Program-made: the position numbers and the translations under genes | Source: Triatoma infestans | Lineage: Eukaryota; Arthropoda; Insecta; Hemiptera; Reduviidae | DNA length: 64,000 nt | Direction of reading: 5' to 3' | NCBI GenBank assembly: GCA_011037195.1 | Contig: JAAEAF010014928.1 | Location: forward strand, 19,818-83,817 | Shown: positions 34,571 to 47,035 of the stretch, in pieces | Layout: each line of letters opens with the position of its first letter | Numbering within the stretch: position 1 is the stretch's first letter | The notes under the pieces: model-generated | Database searches by the model: none | The model's input: the letters and a program-made list of their open reading frames with translations, nothing else | What the model was told of the DNA's origin: nothing

Positions 34571-34815
34571 AGGGATTAGCTCAGTGGTAGCGCGCCGGAC
34601 TAGCAACGCGGAGGTCCTGGGTTCGAATTCAGCATGCTGTCCTTGGATTTTTTTCTTCCTAGGAGCCTCTGCAACTCACTGTCCGGTGAAGGCAGTGTTG
34701 TCTGTGGCTAGAAAATGCTTGCAGGCCGGCTGTGCATTGGAGAAGGCTCCGGGGGCACAATAGATCTTTCAGGTCGCAGTGCAATAATCCCCTACAACAA
34801 TCTAAATCTAATCTA
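34571..34815 (+). mobile_element. tRNA-derived SINE (family S1), copy 1
   Basis: The head contains an A-box-like TTAGCTCAGTGGTAG and B-box GGGTTCGAATTC in tRNA spacing, resembling tRNA-Ala. The body has CTTCCTAGGAGCCTCTGCAA, CACTGTCCGG, GCAGGCCGGC and GAGAAGGCTCCGGG. Body and order match copies at 54070-54331 and 61955-62150. It splits the gag relic from the env-like relic. Confidence 0.8.
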
Positions 34816-34892
34816 ACAAAGACATCAAAATTATACATACAGCAAGCTAAAATTAAGCAACTATTTTAAACTCTTCACAAATAAAACTAGTG

Positions 34893-35400
34893 CCATTGAA
34901 ATGACCATCAGTGTTCATTTTTATTTATTGTTTCATCATTATATACAACAAGGTAACTGAGTTGGAAACTAGCTTAGACTTTTGTAAATTACACGTACTG
35001 CATTCTAGTATTATATCTTACAAAGAACTTAGTAATATAATAAGGAGATCCAGGATACCCCTAATTTCCAATGAACCAGAAATATTATTGCAATTGGATA
35101 TAGTGCATTGTAGCGAGAATTATATTTGCTCCAATTACCCCTGCAATCCCCAAATCATGAAACATTTTTCCTTTTATCCTGTCCCACCTACAAAAACAAC
35201 GAAGTTATCATGAATATCCTTCCCTTCTCTAAGATATAACGAAATTCTCACAGGCAATTGCGTGCTAAAGATGTTACTTAGAAATTCGTGAATTATTGTG
35301 AATAAGTGCATTAATGAACTATTGCAGGATAGGGAATTACCAAATTGTAAATCTTTAATTATAAATAAGGTATCCCCATTTATTAAGTGTATACCAATTA
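34893..35400 (+). mobile_element. Env-like relic of a gypsy/errantivirus-type element
   Basis: A 100-codon frame (34911-35213) contains LETSLDFCKLHVLHSSII, the pattern found in the C-terminal half of errantivirus envelope proteins just before the membrane anchor; a shifted frame continues for about 60 codons with scattered Cys and stops. It stands in the order expected after gag, but pol is absent. The relic is broken and non-functional. Assignment rests on one conserved block. Confidence 0.45.
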
Positions 35401-35519
35401 TAAATCAATATTTAATTTACAATATAAGAGGTTATTAATATTATTAATAATAAGAATATTACTGTATACCCAAAATTTACTGCTTTGTTGTCACTTTGCA
35501 GCTCAGAGAAATAAATGCA

Positions 35520-37935
35520 GCCGTGACAATAAAGCTCAGTCCTTCCAACGAATAAAAAGAAAGAGATGCTGAGAAGTTAGGAAATAAGTTGCCTTACATT
35601 CGTTCCTGGCAAAGGAGACTTGAACGAAGGGTTGCAGAACTTCGTGTAAGGATAGGTCTAATTACAAGTTACCCAGCTGATCCAGCGAGAGCTTCGCTAA
35701 AGCTGTTGACGAGAATAGACGAAATAATAGTAGCTGATATAGGAGAAGTAATAATGACCGCCGATCTGGACGAAGATTAACTTATCACTGCGACTCCTTA
35801 AAACAAATCTTGCTGCTTATGCAAACCGTTTGACGAGATATTAAGGAAGCGGCCTCAAGAAGGAAACAGAATAGAGATTTTATGGCAAATGAGAGGATAT
35901 TTTACAAAAAAAAGTGGTTCGTGTAGAAGATCCCGAGTCACAGCCGCTAAATAACTTTGCAACTGGCATTACCTATATGTTCCCAAAGAAGTTGGACAGA
36001 GTTTGTACCCTAAATATTTTCGCCCTATTACATGCTTAAATGGTGTTTGTGAAATACTAACGGACATAATTACTGACAGAATTGAGGCACACGTAAATCA
36101 GAATGAGATAATGGCCCCGGAGCAGTTAGGATGCCGGTAAAGGAGAAAAGGATGTACAGAGCTCCTGATTTTAGACTCTGTTATTGCTGCGCAAGTTAGT
36201 AGAAAATCCCGGAATGGAGCCGTTGCATGGATAGATTACTAAAAAGCCTACGATTCGGTACCTCATGAGTGGCTGTTGACAGGTTAATGAAAAAGTTGTG
36301 CAGTTGCTCAGTCGGCTAATGCAGAAGTGGAGTACGGAGTTGTGTGTTGGAAGCGGTCACGAAGCCTACCGTACAAACGCTATTTGTATCCGTAGAGGGA
36401 TTTACCAAGGAGATAATCTCAGCCCCTTATGGTTTTTGCCTGTCTCTCAATCCCTTGAGCACCCTGTTAAAGAGCACCAAATTAAGATATTCCCTGCAGT
36501 CATCTCGCACAGTCTTTACATGGATGACCTCAAGCTATATGCCAGAAGTAAAGGACAGCAGCGAAGCCTTTTAGAATCAGACAGATGTTAGTCAGGGGAT
36601 CAGAATGGTACTAGGAGTGAACAAGTATACGGCTTTAGGATGTACCAGAGGGAAAATAACAGAGCGAGAGAATATGCAGCTATACGATGGTACGCTCATA
36701 ATTAGCATTGGAATCAGCCTTGGAAGTATCTTGGCATAAATCAGCTGCTGGAATTTACGAAGACAGCAAGGGAGCAATTTATCCAGACTTTTAAGAGTAG
36801 GGTCAGGACCATATTAAAAATGCCCTTGCATGGGCAAAATAAAGTAAAAACCATAAATACGTGAGCAGCGTTTTCGTATTCGTTTGGTGTTTGAAATAGT
36901 CTGACACTGAACTGGAGCGGCTGGACAGATTTGTCAGGATTGAGATGACTGTTGCCCAAAACCCTCTAAGGTAAGATTATATCTATCAACGAAGTTGGAA
37001 GGTAGGGGACTCATCAATATTCGGGATGCCTGTCGCAGGCAGGAAAGTGCTTTTCTTGCATACTTCCGCGGAAGTGAGCCGGCTGTATTTCAAGAACTAC
37101 AGCTCATAGATTGAGGATTTGGCTGCTCAAGAAGGCTGGCGGTTGACTACTTGCGAACACTGGGTACAAGAATGGAAAACCAAGGAGCTCCATGGCTGGT
37201 ATTATGCGGCGTTGGAGGCGGACGGTGTCTCTCGCGACATATCAGTAAAGTACTCGTGCGAGATGAACTCTTCCCGGAGACGTAAGGAGTGATTGCAACA
37301 AGATCATGCTGGAGGTACATAATCGGGGAGCGAGAAATCTCTGGTCGATGCAGGTTGTGCAACGCAGCAGTTGAGTCCATTCAGCACATCATCGCTGGGG
37401 GCTCGAATTTAGCAGGCACTGAGTACCTCAAGGCACAATAATGTAGCGAGCAAGATCCATCAGGAGCTGGTTGTCAAACTCGGCATTATGCCAGAGGGAG
37501 AGAAGCTCCCCTATTATAGGTATTCCCCGAAGGCCATAGTGGAAAAGGACGGGGTTAAGGTGTATTGGGATCAGTGCATGATCACCGATAGATCGGTCAT
37601 AATAGCCGGACAGCCTTATTTTAAATATCCGAAAAAAAGCAGCTGAAATAATAGATGTAGAGAATCCCTTGGACGACAATACCCGCAAAACTTAAGAAAG
37701 AAGAGGAAGTACCAGGATCTAGCGGTTGAAATCAAAGAGATTATCAACTAGACGTAGTGAGGTTAATCCTGATCATCATCTCGGCTAATGGTCTAGTGCC
37801 TGTCGAGACAGTTAAGAATCTGCATGAGCTCGAGCTGGAACCCTGGTTGCTGAAGAGGGCGCAAAAGTCTGTGTTATTGGACACAGCGAGGCTGGTGAGG
37901 AAGTTCCTCAATTTATAACAATTTGAAATGTCTTC
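35520..37935 (+). mobile_element. Decayed non-LTR retrotransposon with YMDD reverse transcriptase
   Basis: Plus strand, many frameshifts and stops. In order: RSWQRRLERRVAELR and FMANERIFYKK (pre-RT region), FRPITCLNGVCEILT, MAPEQLGCR, AVAWIDY-KAYDSVPHEWLL, IYQGDNLSPLW, LYMDDLKLYARSKGQ (active site YMDD rather than FADD), WKYLGINQLLEF, GRGLINIRDACRRQESAFLA and a long C-terminus with LPYYRYSPKAI and YWDQCMITDRSVI. This combination marks a distinct non-LTR group that I recognise by motif but cannot name with certainty. No endonuclease domain is seen upstream; a C-terminal one may be hidden in the decayed tail. Confidence 0.8.
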
Positions 37936-38189
37936 ACTGGGTTGGAATTGTTCCCTCCGCTGATTCTACTTGCAAAGGAGAACAAAAAGTAAAAATAGTC
38001 TTTATTCGATGTATAAATTCATATTTTTCTCTTGTTTAAAATTTTGTAACAAAATATAAAGATATCGCTTCATGGTAATCATCGTCTGAGGGAATCACGC
38101 GCCTCATTAAAGTGAACTATGCGCATGCAGTTAAATGAAATTAAAAAGTAAAAGCAAAACGCTGATTAATTCAAAATAAAAAGACCCAA

Positions 38190-39060
38190 CAATAATGATA
38201 ATAATAAAATCAAAATAAACTTCTTCAAACAGATAAAAAAAACTAAATTGAAAGACAAACAGTAACAAAGCATTATAATAGAAAAAATAAAAACTTACTG
38301 ATTAGTGGCAATTCTTAATGATTAGTGTTTCCAGATTAAGACAGATCGACAAAGTCGCACGCACACATATAGCCAGCAGAATAGAGGAGGCCCACAAGCC
38401 ACAATACAAACTGCTGTAATTAGTGTATCACATACTACTCTCAGGTGGTTCATTTACTTTATCTGTTAACAAAACATCTCCGAGAAAGCAAGCGTCCATC
38501 AACCCAGCTCCAAATTGCCATATGCACAAGGTTCCCAGAAGGGCTTAGAGACCCTAGGCACATAGAATGTGTTACAGCTCCCCATCAGAAACTAACCTAA
38601 TGAAACTAATTAATGTCAAGTCTTGGTTCTAAAATTGTATGCCGCTCTGCAAAAATTAATCAGTTCCGCCCAATCCTTACCATTAATATACTTTAACAAT
38701 ACACTGCTACTTAAATATTCTGATTGAAAATAATAACTATGTCGTGTATTTGCCCAAGCTGGGCAGTCAGCCAGGAAATGAAACAAATCCTCCCTCGCCA
38801 TATCTCCACAAAGTTTACAGTTAATATTTTCCAGTTTGTAGTATTTAAAATTTATATTAATTAGATCTCCTCTGCATTTTATAATCCATCAGACGTTGTT
38901 TAGTGGTAAAGTTGTGTCAGTTATGTAATTGTTGGGGAAGTCAACTATAAGTTTGATAAGTTTTGTTCTTTTGTGCTATCGTAAATGTGTTTTCTAATCA
39001 GGTTAAAACTGATCTTCCAATGTTCTGTGTTATTAATATTAGAGTCGTCCAATATTATGT
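38190..39060 (-). mobile_element. 3' fragment of a non-LTR element related to the one at 22072-27271
   Basis: The minus-strand frame 38616-38801 reads REDLFHFLADCPAW, the same Cys/His knuckle as in the 5.2-kb element (REDLFHFLAECPRL). Higher coordinates carry a decayed W-K-F linker in other frames and the lower end has an ATAATGATAATAATAAA tail like the TTA tail of that element. It is 5'-truncated. Confidence 0.65.
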
Positions 39061-39064
39061 TTAA

Positions 39065-39860
39065 ATTAAATTTTTACTTTCTCTTCTCTTAGGAAGAGGA
39101 AGAATTCAAATCGTGTCAAATTTTCGATTTGGAATTTTCACCAGAAATATCTGTTTTGAGGTACTCTAATTCAAAAAAGGTGGTTTTTATAAAATGGTGT
39201 GTGTGTGTGTGTATGTATGTATGTGAACATCATACCTCATTATCGAAAAACCGTAGCAAGTTCAAACTTGATATTCCGTTTAGGTATCAACATGGGATCC
39301 GAAAGTAGGTTATTTGTCAAAATTCCTCAACCGGGAATACCACTTTACTAGTTGGTTTTTTTACTTTTTTGCGATTTTATCAAAAATGGCTTCAACGATT
39401 TTCATGAAACTTGGTACATCAACTACACATACAAAGAGCTACGACTTTTATCTGAAACATTTCTCCGAGAAAATTCATTTAAGGGTACTTAGGGGGAGAG
39501 GTGGGGTAACGGGTCCTTTGAAGTGCTATTTCAGTTTATTACACAATTCTATCATCTAAATAATATTAATTAGAATTAAATAAGTTGTTTAAATTCCGAG
39601 TTTGAAAAATTGGATGACCGGAAGTGCGTTTTTACTGAACAGTTTTTCAATTTTTGCGATTTTCTCCATAAAAACACCGACGAATTTCATTAAATTTGGT
39701 TTACTAAGTATAAAATTTGTAAATCAATTTTGAACACTGCCGAGATCTGTAGATCTGTCTGCAGTATACTGTCAAGCCTGAAATAGATTGGATAGGGTCT
39801 TTCTAAACTCAGTGAAACAACACAATAATCTCAATCATATTTTAAAAATGTGAAAGTAAA
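39065..39860 (-). repeat. RepX dispersed repeat, inverted copy
   Basis: Minus-strand orientation: it opens on the plus strand with TTACTTTCTCTTCTC and ATCGTGTCAAATTTTCGATT, then (GT)n at 39199-39226, AACTTGATATTCCGTTTAGG, two partial monomers with GGAAGTGCG, and ends about 39720 with the equivalent of the copy-1 start; the opening palindrome is missing. Confidence 0.75.
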
Positions 39861-41043
39861 AAGTTTGTTTTAAGAGATGCGTCCATTTTTTTCTCGCATC
39901 TCAAGAGACCTGTGATTTTGTAACATCTGGGTCTTTATGAAGCGGGCATAAACTTTTTAGACTTATAGTGATGTAAGCATTAATTACTTGTTGTGGTTAT
40001 TAATTAATTCATTCACTCATCATCACCATATATGGATAAGTGTTGATTTCTTTAATTGCTTTTAATGCTGATACTGTGTCAGTAATGAAGGCAGAAGATA
40101 GGACGGAAATAGGACAAGAAATCTCTGCGGTGACAATTGGTTGGATCCTGTGTTTCAAGAAACGCCTCTGATACTTATATAGTTTTTTGTTCTTCGACAA
40201 TTAATGACGTCAGTATTTGTGATGGAATTTTCGGCTGAATGGATTGTTGAGGCAGTTTTGTCGTTTTGTTGCCAGATCATTGTCGCTGTCAGTGTAGGGG
40301 CCCGTATCCACTTATTTGCGACCTCACGATAACTCTAGTTTTGAATGGGCGGTTGGATCCACAGGTAGAACAATCTTCGTGAAGGCTTTCCATTGCAGCT
40401 GAAAAAACAGGCTTCACGGAAATACATAAAATGAAATGTACTCAAATGTCAGAAGAAAACATATTCGATATAGAATTGATGTTATTTCAATTATCGATTA
40501 GATAGCCTGAATTTGGCGCTAATGAAATCAAGTATGTTTTTTCTTTATATCTTTCTTGTTCATTGTTATCCATTAGTATGTACTTTTAATTTGTGTTAAT
40601 GAAAATGTAAACAAGTAAACTGGTATATGTATTTAGTGGTTTCAGTGGCTTGACGATGAAACTAGAAATTGAAAGTAATTGAATTTGGTTAAACTAGAAC
40701 TACAATTGAAAATAAACATAGATATCTGAATATTACAGAGTTTCTCCAATTGTATCTTAAAAACAATCAAGAAAGAAAACAGGTTAAATAATAATACAGT
40801 ACTTTATCTTTAATTACCAACTTGTGTTTCTTTGCATCAATGAAATAAAACGTTCGTGGATTTTGGTACCAAGAAAGATTATTCTGGAAGAAATGTTAAA
40901 AATTTTGGTGGAGCAGGAAGTTATTGGAACTGTAAAACATAATTGTGAAGGGCATTAAAATGCAGTAGGATTCTAATTTTATTTTATTTTAACCAAAACT
41001 TTGATCGTAGACTATTTTATCTATACATGAATTTGGGGTACAA
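39861..41043. other. Region upstream of OGG1 copy A, with a possible RNase-H-like relic
   Basis: The minus-strand frame 40009-40200 reads PIVTAEISCPI and ITDTVSALKAIKEINTYPY, faintly like the 'TAEL...TDS-SAL-AI' core of non-LTR RNase H domains; it is too weak to be sure. The rest should contain the OGG1-A promoter, but no core element is clear. Confidence 0.3.
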
Positions 41044-44000
41044 ATGGCAAGGAAAATATTAATTAAGAAAACAGAACTAAATTTGAAAATGATGTTGGAA
41101 GGAGGCCAGAGCTTTAGGTATGTAATTGAAGCATGTTAGTAAGATGATAAATTATTAATTCATACAAGATTATTATCACTACCACTTCAGTTTGAGGATA
41201 TAGAAGATTATTACTTATATTTTAAGTGTTTAATGTAATTATTATTAATGTTTTGCCCTACATTTGAACCTTTCAATTAGTTTGATCGAATTTCAAATTT
41301 TTTTCTTTGATTTCTTACTCTTGCAGATGGAATTCGACAGGACTTAGTGAATGGACAGGTGTGATACGGGATTTGTTGTGGGTTATCAAACAATACGATT
41401 ATCATATTGAATACAAAGTTTATGGAGACAAGGTATCACATACACAAGCAAATGGAGAAGTTTCAGATTCTAGAAAAACATCGATTACAGATCAGGATGA
41501 CCCACAAAATGTGGATCATGTATTGATAGATTATCTAAGATTACACCATGACATAAATAAATATTATGATGAATGGTCAGAAAAAGATCTTCATTTTAAA
41601 AAATTCGCTAAAGATTTCTATGGCATTCGAATTTTAAATCAAGATCCAGTCGAAAATATATTTTCTTTTATTTGTTCTTCAAATAACAATATTAAAAGGT
41701 ATGATTTAAAAAAGTCCACTTTTATTCTTATTTGTTAGCATGACCGACCCTTATATATATTCGGAGACTTTAGGAAGTTGTGTAACAATTTGGCGTTACT
41801 GCGAAAATTCATTGTACTTTTTTCTTAAACAAATATTTTGAAGCAAATACTTTTTTTAGGTTTTCCATATTTTTTAAGCAACATAATGAATGATGTAAAC
41901 GTCTAGTCATTGACTTTTTATTCTAGCTAAAAGAAACAGAAAAATAAATATAAAAGACCTTTAATGGAGCGAGAACTGTGAATATGTCTTTGATGGAAAT
42001 CGAGTAAATTAACCTAATAGAGTGTTAGATTTATATGGAAAATGAGAGTTGAGATCCAAATCTTAAGCTGTTTTACAATGGCCCACTGTTTATTTCTATT
42101 TTGTTAGATACAGTATACCTATATGATTAAATTTTTTAATTATAGAAGAGTTGACGTTTTCTTTAAGTTAAATATTACTGAGTTGTCTGGAAGTTTTGCC
42201 TCATTACTGAAAGAAACCGATTTTCCGTGAGAGGATACTTTCTTATTTATTCTTGAAAAGTGCTCACTAAAAAATAAAATAATAATTGCCGTAAAAAATC
42301 CAATTTTTTGTTCTTTTTAATTTTAGGATCACAAGTATGGTCACAAAAATGTGCGAATTGTACGGGGAAAAAATTAGAGATCTTAATGGATGCTCGTATT
42401 ATAGCTTTCCTCTTATATCAGATTTATCACAACCTTCAGTTGAGGAACAACTAAGGAAGGCAGGTTTCGGTTACAGAGCTAAATATATATATCAGAGTGC
42501 AAGAATGTTGCATAATTTAGGTGGTGAAAGTTTTTTGAACACTTTAAAGTCAGAATCCTACGAACCAGCCAGAAATGAGTTAATGAAATTCCCTGGAATA
42601 GGCGCCAAGGTAAATTTTGTTCTAATAATTTTATATTCAATAAAAATTGAGGCTCCATAAGAGAAGAGTTAAATTTTTTAATAATAGAAGGTTGACGTTT
42701 TCTTTAAGTTAAATATTATTGACTTGTCTTGGTAGTTTTATCCGCATTACTGGAAAAAACAGATTTTCCGTGAGAGGCTGCTTTATTATTAGGTCAACGA
42801 CCGTTTTCTTGTGTTCGTTCATGTTCAAGTTATCTCGATAAGCACGCCTTAAAATACGGTTAATAAAGTGCAAAGTTAAAATGAACACCCAGTGTCTCTT
42901 TATATTTTTCATACAGAGTTTTAATCACGCTATGAATTTACGAATAAATTATTCTGGTGATAGGCAAAGGCTCGAAATTGGTCGATGACCCAAATATAAC
43001 GGAAAAAATATCGGATATAAAGTTGTTGGGTTTTAAATATTTTAATATTTATTAATGTTATTCATTATATTTTTATATGAATTAGAGCTTCACTCCATAA
43101 AAGTAGAAGGAAAATAAAATTATCTCGTGTTTTTCTATTCTTAGTTAAATAAATGGTGAAGAAATATAATTGGAAGTGAAGTAAGAGCCAACATTCGCCT
43201 CCTTTACGATGTTAGGAACCAAAACGTTCATGAGTAAGTTGGAGGTATAAAGGATAAATAGAATGTCATCAGCCGTTCAGGAAAGTGTTTTGATTAATGT
43301 CTAGATAGGTTCTATCCAGTATGAATGTAAAACTAAAAAGCTGTAGGAAATAGCGAGCCCCAACATTGCAGTAGAAAATATGTCATGAACAATATGGCCC
43401 ACCTAAACCTCCTTTTCCTTGGTTTCTGTTGCAAGAATTTGTGTATTTATTTATTGTTTTCATCCAAAGAACAATTTTAATGTTGGCTAATTCTGTTTTT
43501 GTCCACCCGCGTGGGTGTTAGCGCACTCGCATTTAGAGGGAGAATTTAGGCTTCAATTATTGTTAGGGCATATATGGCATTTTACTTTCTCTATTTTTAA
43601 TTCAATTATTTGAAGTATTTAATATAAAAAAGAATAATTAGAGTATATTTACATTTTTAAAATTAATGTTGAATTTTAGGTTGCAGATTGTATCTGTTTA
43701 ATGTCACTAGGTCATCTTGAAGCAGTGCCTGTTGATACCCATGTATTCAAAATTGCTTCCGAATTTTATCTGCCTCATTTAAATAAAGTTAAGTCAGTTA
43801 CTGCTAAAATTTATGATGAAATTGGTGATCATTTTAGAAAACTGTATGGACCTATGGCCGGCTGGGCTCATGCTGTAAGTATTTTTTTGTTCAGATCGAA
43901 CTGAACATTCCAATTATCTACTTTAAATTCTGCTTTAAAACTGAAGAGCAACTCAGGATCATATATGTTGTTTGATACTTTGATTCTGTTTTTATATTAA

Positions 44001-45004
44001 TTTGACATGGATAACGCTGACTGCTTAGAAATATTTTGTTTCTAACTTGCCGATAATTGCCCCCATTCTGCTTCCAGTTTTTGTTTAGTACTTTTAATTT
44101 TTCAATATTCAGTCAGATGGACTGTTTTCTAGAGGCCAGCCACTAAACTGTACCTAACTTTAATTGCATTCCATTTTATAATTATTACTTGAAGAGGAAC
44201 AAAAGTAGTTGTTTGTCAGGTTAAGTTACCCTTTAAGGGAAGTGGATTAGCATTGTTCAGAGATCTCGGTCTAACTAAATAGAATCTACAGTCAAACTCA
44301 CGCGGGACCTTTGCTGAGAAGTTGCTGTGTGAATTATTAGTTTTAGCATTGTTATGGGCAAAATGTAGCTCACCACCTCACACCAGTCACTTATATCTAT
44401 TCTGTTTACACTTCAGTGATGAATTTCATATGCAAAACTATTCTGCAAGGAAGCCATAAATAGTTTTTGTTACAGTGAATTTGAGATTGCTCTACACCAG
44501 CTAGTTTAAGTTAGATAACTTTTCGTTTCTTATTTTTAGCTGCTCTGAATATAATTCCTTAACGGAAACATTCTATGTGATCGGAAAAAATGTTACATAA
44601 CGGATATAATATGAAAGTGTAATTTGAATTTGCAGGTTTTGTTTTGTGCAGATTTAAAAACTTTTGGAAATGAATGTGATAATACAAAGGTTTCATCTGT
44701 AGCTTCAAAAAGGTCAATTGATGCACAGATTTCTTCAAGGTCAGGTAATAAAAAGAAAATTTTAAAATAATTGTAATAAAAAAAACTTTAAGCCAAAAAT
44801 TCAGCATAAATACTACACCTTTCTTCTATTAATACAAGAGACTTTAATTTCTTCATTGTTCTATTAATTCAAGGGATTTTACCCTTCTAATGATGTGAAA
44901 CCTATGTTTTATTTATTTATTGTTTATAAATTTATAAAGAAGAAGATTTGAAAGACAAAGTTAAAGAAATACAAGTATTAAAATCAGAAGTTAAACAAAA
45001 CTAG
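41044..45004 (+). CDS. OGG1: 8-oxoguanine DNA glycosylase, copy A (six exons, complete)
   Basis: Base-excision repair glycosylase/AP-lyase of the HhH-GPD family, removing 8-oxoG opposite C. Exons are 41044-41117, 41327-41698, 42327-42609, 43680-43874, 44636-44744 and 44943-45004, giving about 364 residues (human 345). Landmarks are [37 protein letters not shown], the hairpin [20 protein letters not shown] with the Schiff-base Lys (human K249), PVDTH with the catalytic Asp (human D268) and AGWAHAVLFCADL. The family Gln of 'AGWAQ' (human Q315) is His here. The short charged C-tail is unlike the human nuclear form. The last acceptor (44942) is the least certain border. Exon 3 is flanked by ~115-bp direct repeats. 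A second OGG1 lies 4 kb downstream on the same strand. Confidence 0.93.
42127..42250. repeat. Direct repeat bracketing OGG1-A exon 3, left copy
   Basis: About 115-120 bp, shared with 42669-42791: TTAAATTTTTTAAT, GTTGACGTTTTCTTTAAGTT, GATTTTCCGTGAGAGG. Some mismatches and small indels. Confidence 0.8.
42669..42791. repeat. Direct repeat bracketing OGG1-A exon 3, right copy
   Basis: Second copy, 542 bp after the first, starting 60 bp after the exon-3 donor. Confidence 0.8.
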
Positions 45005-45659
45005 ACTGAATCTTTCAAACTGACGTATCAATCTGCAATTAATGAATACATAATAGTTGAAATATTTGAAATAAGAAACAGTGTGATGATACCTAACTCT
45101 TGCATTACTTCTATTTCCTTGTAGGAGAAAGATTAGTCACTTCCTCAGGGATTTGGCGTTCATTAATTCGTACCTTCGTCATAATACCTGCTTTGATTAC
45201 ACCGATCCATCCATTGATCCACACCATTTCAATGATGAATATCAACCTACCTCAATCAGTTCTAAACTCATTGGGGCTAACTGGAACGTTTGACTTTCTG
45301 TTGGAAATTTTATTTGAAACCTTTGAACGCCTATTTATTAATGTATAATGCTCCGAGGTTTTAGGTTTTGTTGGAACAAACTTAATGATTTCCAAAGTTC
45401 CTCTAATTTAATTCCCTCTTCATTTACTTTTTGGCACCAGAGTTTGAAGTTCGAATAAGATATTCTGATGATAAGCAAGCTCGAGGTCCCAAAATGAAGC
45501 GGGTTTTCAAGGAAAAAAATCTCGTGATAATAAGTTGTATAACTTTGCAACTTAAATCCAACACTTTTTCAAAATAAACATCTTCCAAAAAGCTACTGAA
45601 ATCTATTCGTTCTTTGATACATGAAAATAGAATACTTTTATTGTTGAGTCCTCAAGTGG
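45005..45659. other. OGG1-A downstream sequence, nothing recognised
   Basis: The 82-codon plus frame at 45100-45348 is hydrophobic but unrelated to anything I know, and begins after a TTGTAG that could act as a splice acceptor; no partner exon is visible. An AATAAA at 45575 could serve as a poly-A site. Confidence 0.35.
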
Positions 45660-47035
45660 TCAGTGACGTCATGGGCCGTTGCTAAGCAACAAACATTCGC
45701 TTCTCCTGACTTGCCCAAGCCCCTTGTGAATCCGACCTCCTCGCCGCCAGTTCCCTCCACTGTTCAGCCTGCCCCGTCCCTTCTACCCCCCACTGTCAAA
45801 CCTATGGTTTCCTCATTCCCCAATCTGTCGTTTCTTTCTGGACTCATGCCTGGTCCCTTCCTGTCATCCCCATTAGCCTTCGTCTGAGTAATCGTCCGTC
45901 GTCTACCGTGACTAAGTCCGTCACGATGGACTCCACTCTCAATCAGCTTTTAGAAAAAATGTTTGTCCTGGAATCAGTCTCCGTGGCTTCCCCGTTGACC
46001 CCCGACGAATTGAAGGCGGAGGAATTATTTCGCAAGTCTTTTACCCGTCTCCCCAATGGCCGTTTCTTTGTCGGACCCCCATTTAAATCTCATCCCTTCT
46101 GCACTGGGGAATCGCGTATGATCGCACTTCGCCGCCTTTTCCAAATGGAATCCTGTCACAAGAAACATCCCCAATTACGCGAGCCTTATGTCGCCTTTAT
46201 GGATGACTACCTTGCAGCCGGTCATATGGAATTGGTCCCTCCCCTTGCGCCCGGTCAGGTGGCATATTATATTCCCCATCATCTGGTTCGCCGGCCCGAC
46301 GACCTTCGGAAAAGGTCAGAGTGGTCTTTGATGCATCCAGAATACGTCCTCTGGCCTTCGCTAAATCAATTACTACTAACCTCATTCCCGCCTCCAGTTG
46401 GATATCTGGAAGGTCGTTACCCGTTTTCGTCTGCATCGGTGGGTATTCACTGCAGACATCAGTCAGATGTTTCCAGCTCCCTCCACATGACCGCGACCTT
46501 CTAAGCATTCTTTGGCGTTCCGACCCCTCTCAACCCATCAAGGACTACCGTCTCACCACCGTCACCTATGGGACCACCTCTGCCCCTTTTTTGGCCTGTC
46601 TAGTGCTGCAGGAGTTAGCCATTACCCACCAAACGACTCTTCCACAGGCGGCCAATGTCCTACTCCACCAAACGTATGTTGACGACATCGCCGGAGGCGG
46701 TCCCACATGCCATGCTGCACTTCAAGTTCGGAACGAAGTGATCCTCTTAGTCAAGCAGGCCCAAATTGGGTTAAGAAAGTGGGCCGCCAATCACCCCAGT
46801 CTCCTGTCTGACATCCCTCCCGACCACCTGTCACTATGTAACACTCAAACAAGCAAGTTATTATTCAGCACTCTAAATGATAAATCTGTCTATACAATTC
46901 AGGCCAGTTCGGTTGCCCTTAATTGTGAAAACCCAAGTTTGCCACTTCTGGTTTTCCTGGGTAGTGTTTATAAACTGGTCTTTTGTCGAGTAAGCAGCTC
47001 CGGTTCTCTCCTGGCCTGCATGAGCTTATTGTGAA
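45660..47035 (+). mobile_element. BEL/Pao LTR retrotransposon pol relic
   Basis: Markedly G+C-richer than its surroundings. A Pro/Ser-rich frame (45663-45887) precedes 45908-46504, which reads LPNGRFFVGPPF, GESRMIALRRLFQMES, LREPYVAFMDDYLAAGHMEL and YYIPHHLVRR, the Pao-type N-terminal RT region. After frameshifts the polymerase continues with VVFDAS, FTADISQMF (metal-binding Asp), ILWRSDPSQPIKDYRL, VTYGTTSAPFLA and TYVDDIAGGG (YVDD active site). At least three frameshifts lie between 46300 and 46500. No RNase H, integrase or LTRs are found, so this is an internal fragment. It sits between the two OGG1 copies. Confidence 0.88.

Noticed and set aside
34573..34640. tRNA-Ala-like sequence as a tRNA gene
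   Set aside because: The acceptor stem does not close and the sequence runs into a body shared with two other repeats, so it is a SINE head.
34395..34763. 122-codon plus-strand frame as a gene
   Set aside because: It spans the SINE at 34571 and has no conserved content.
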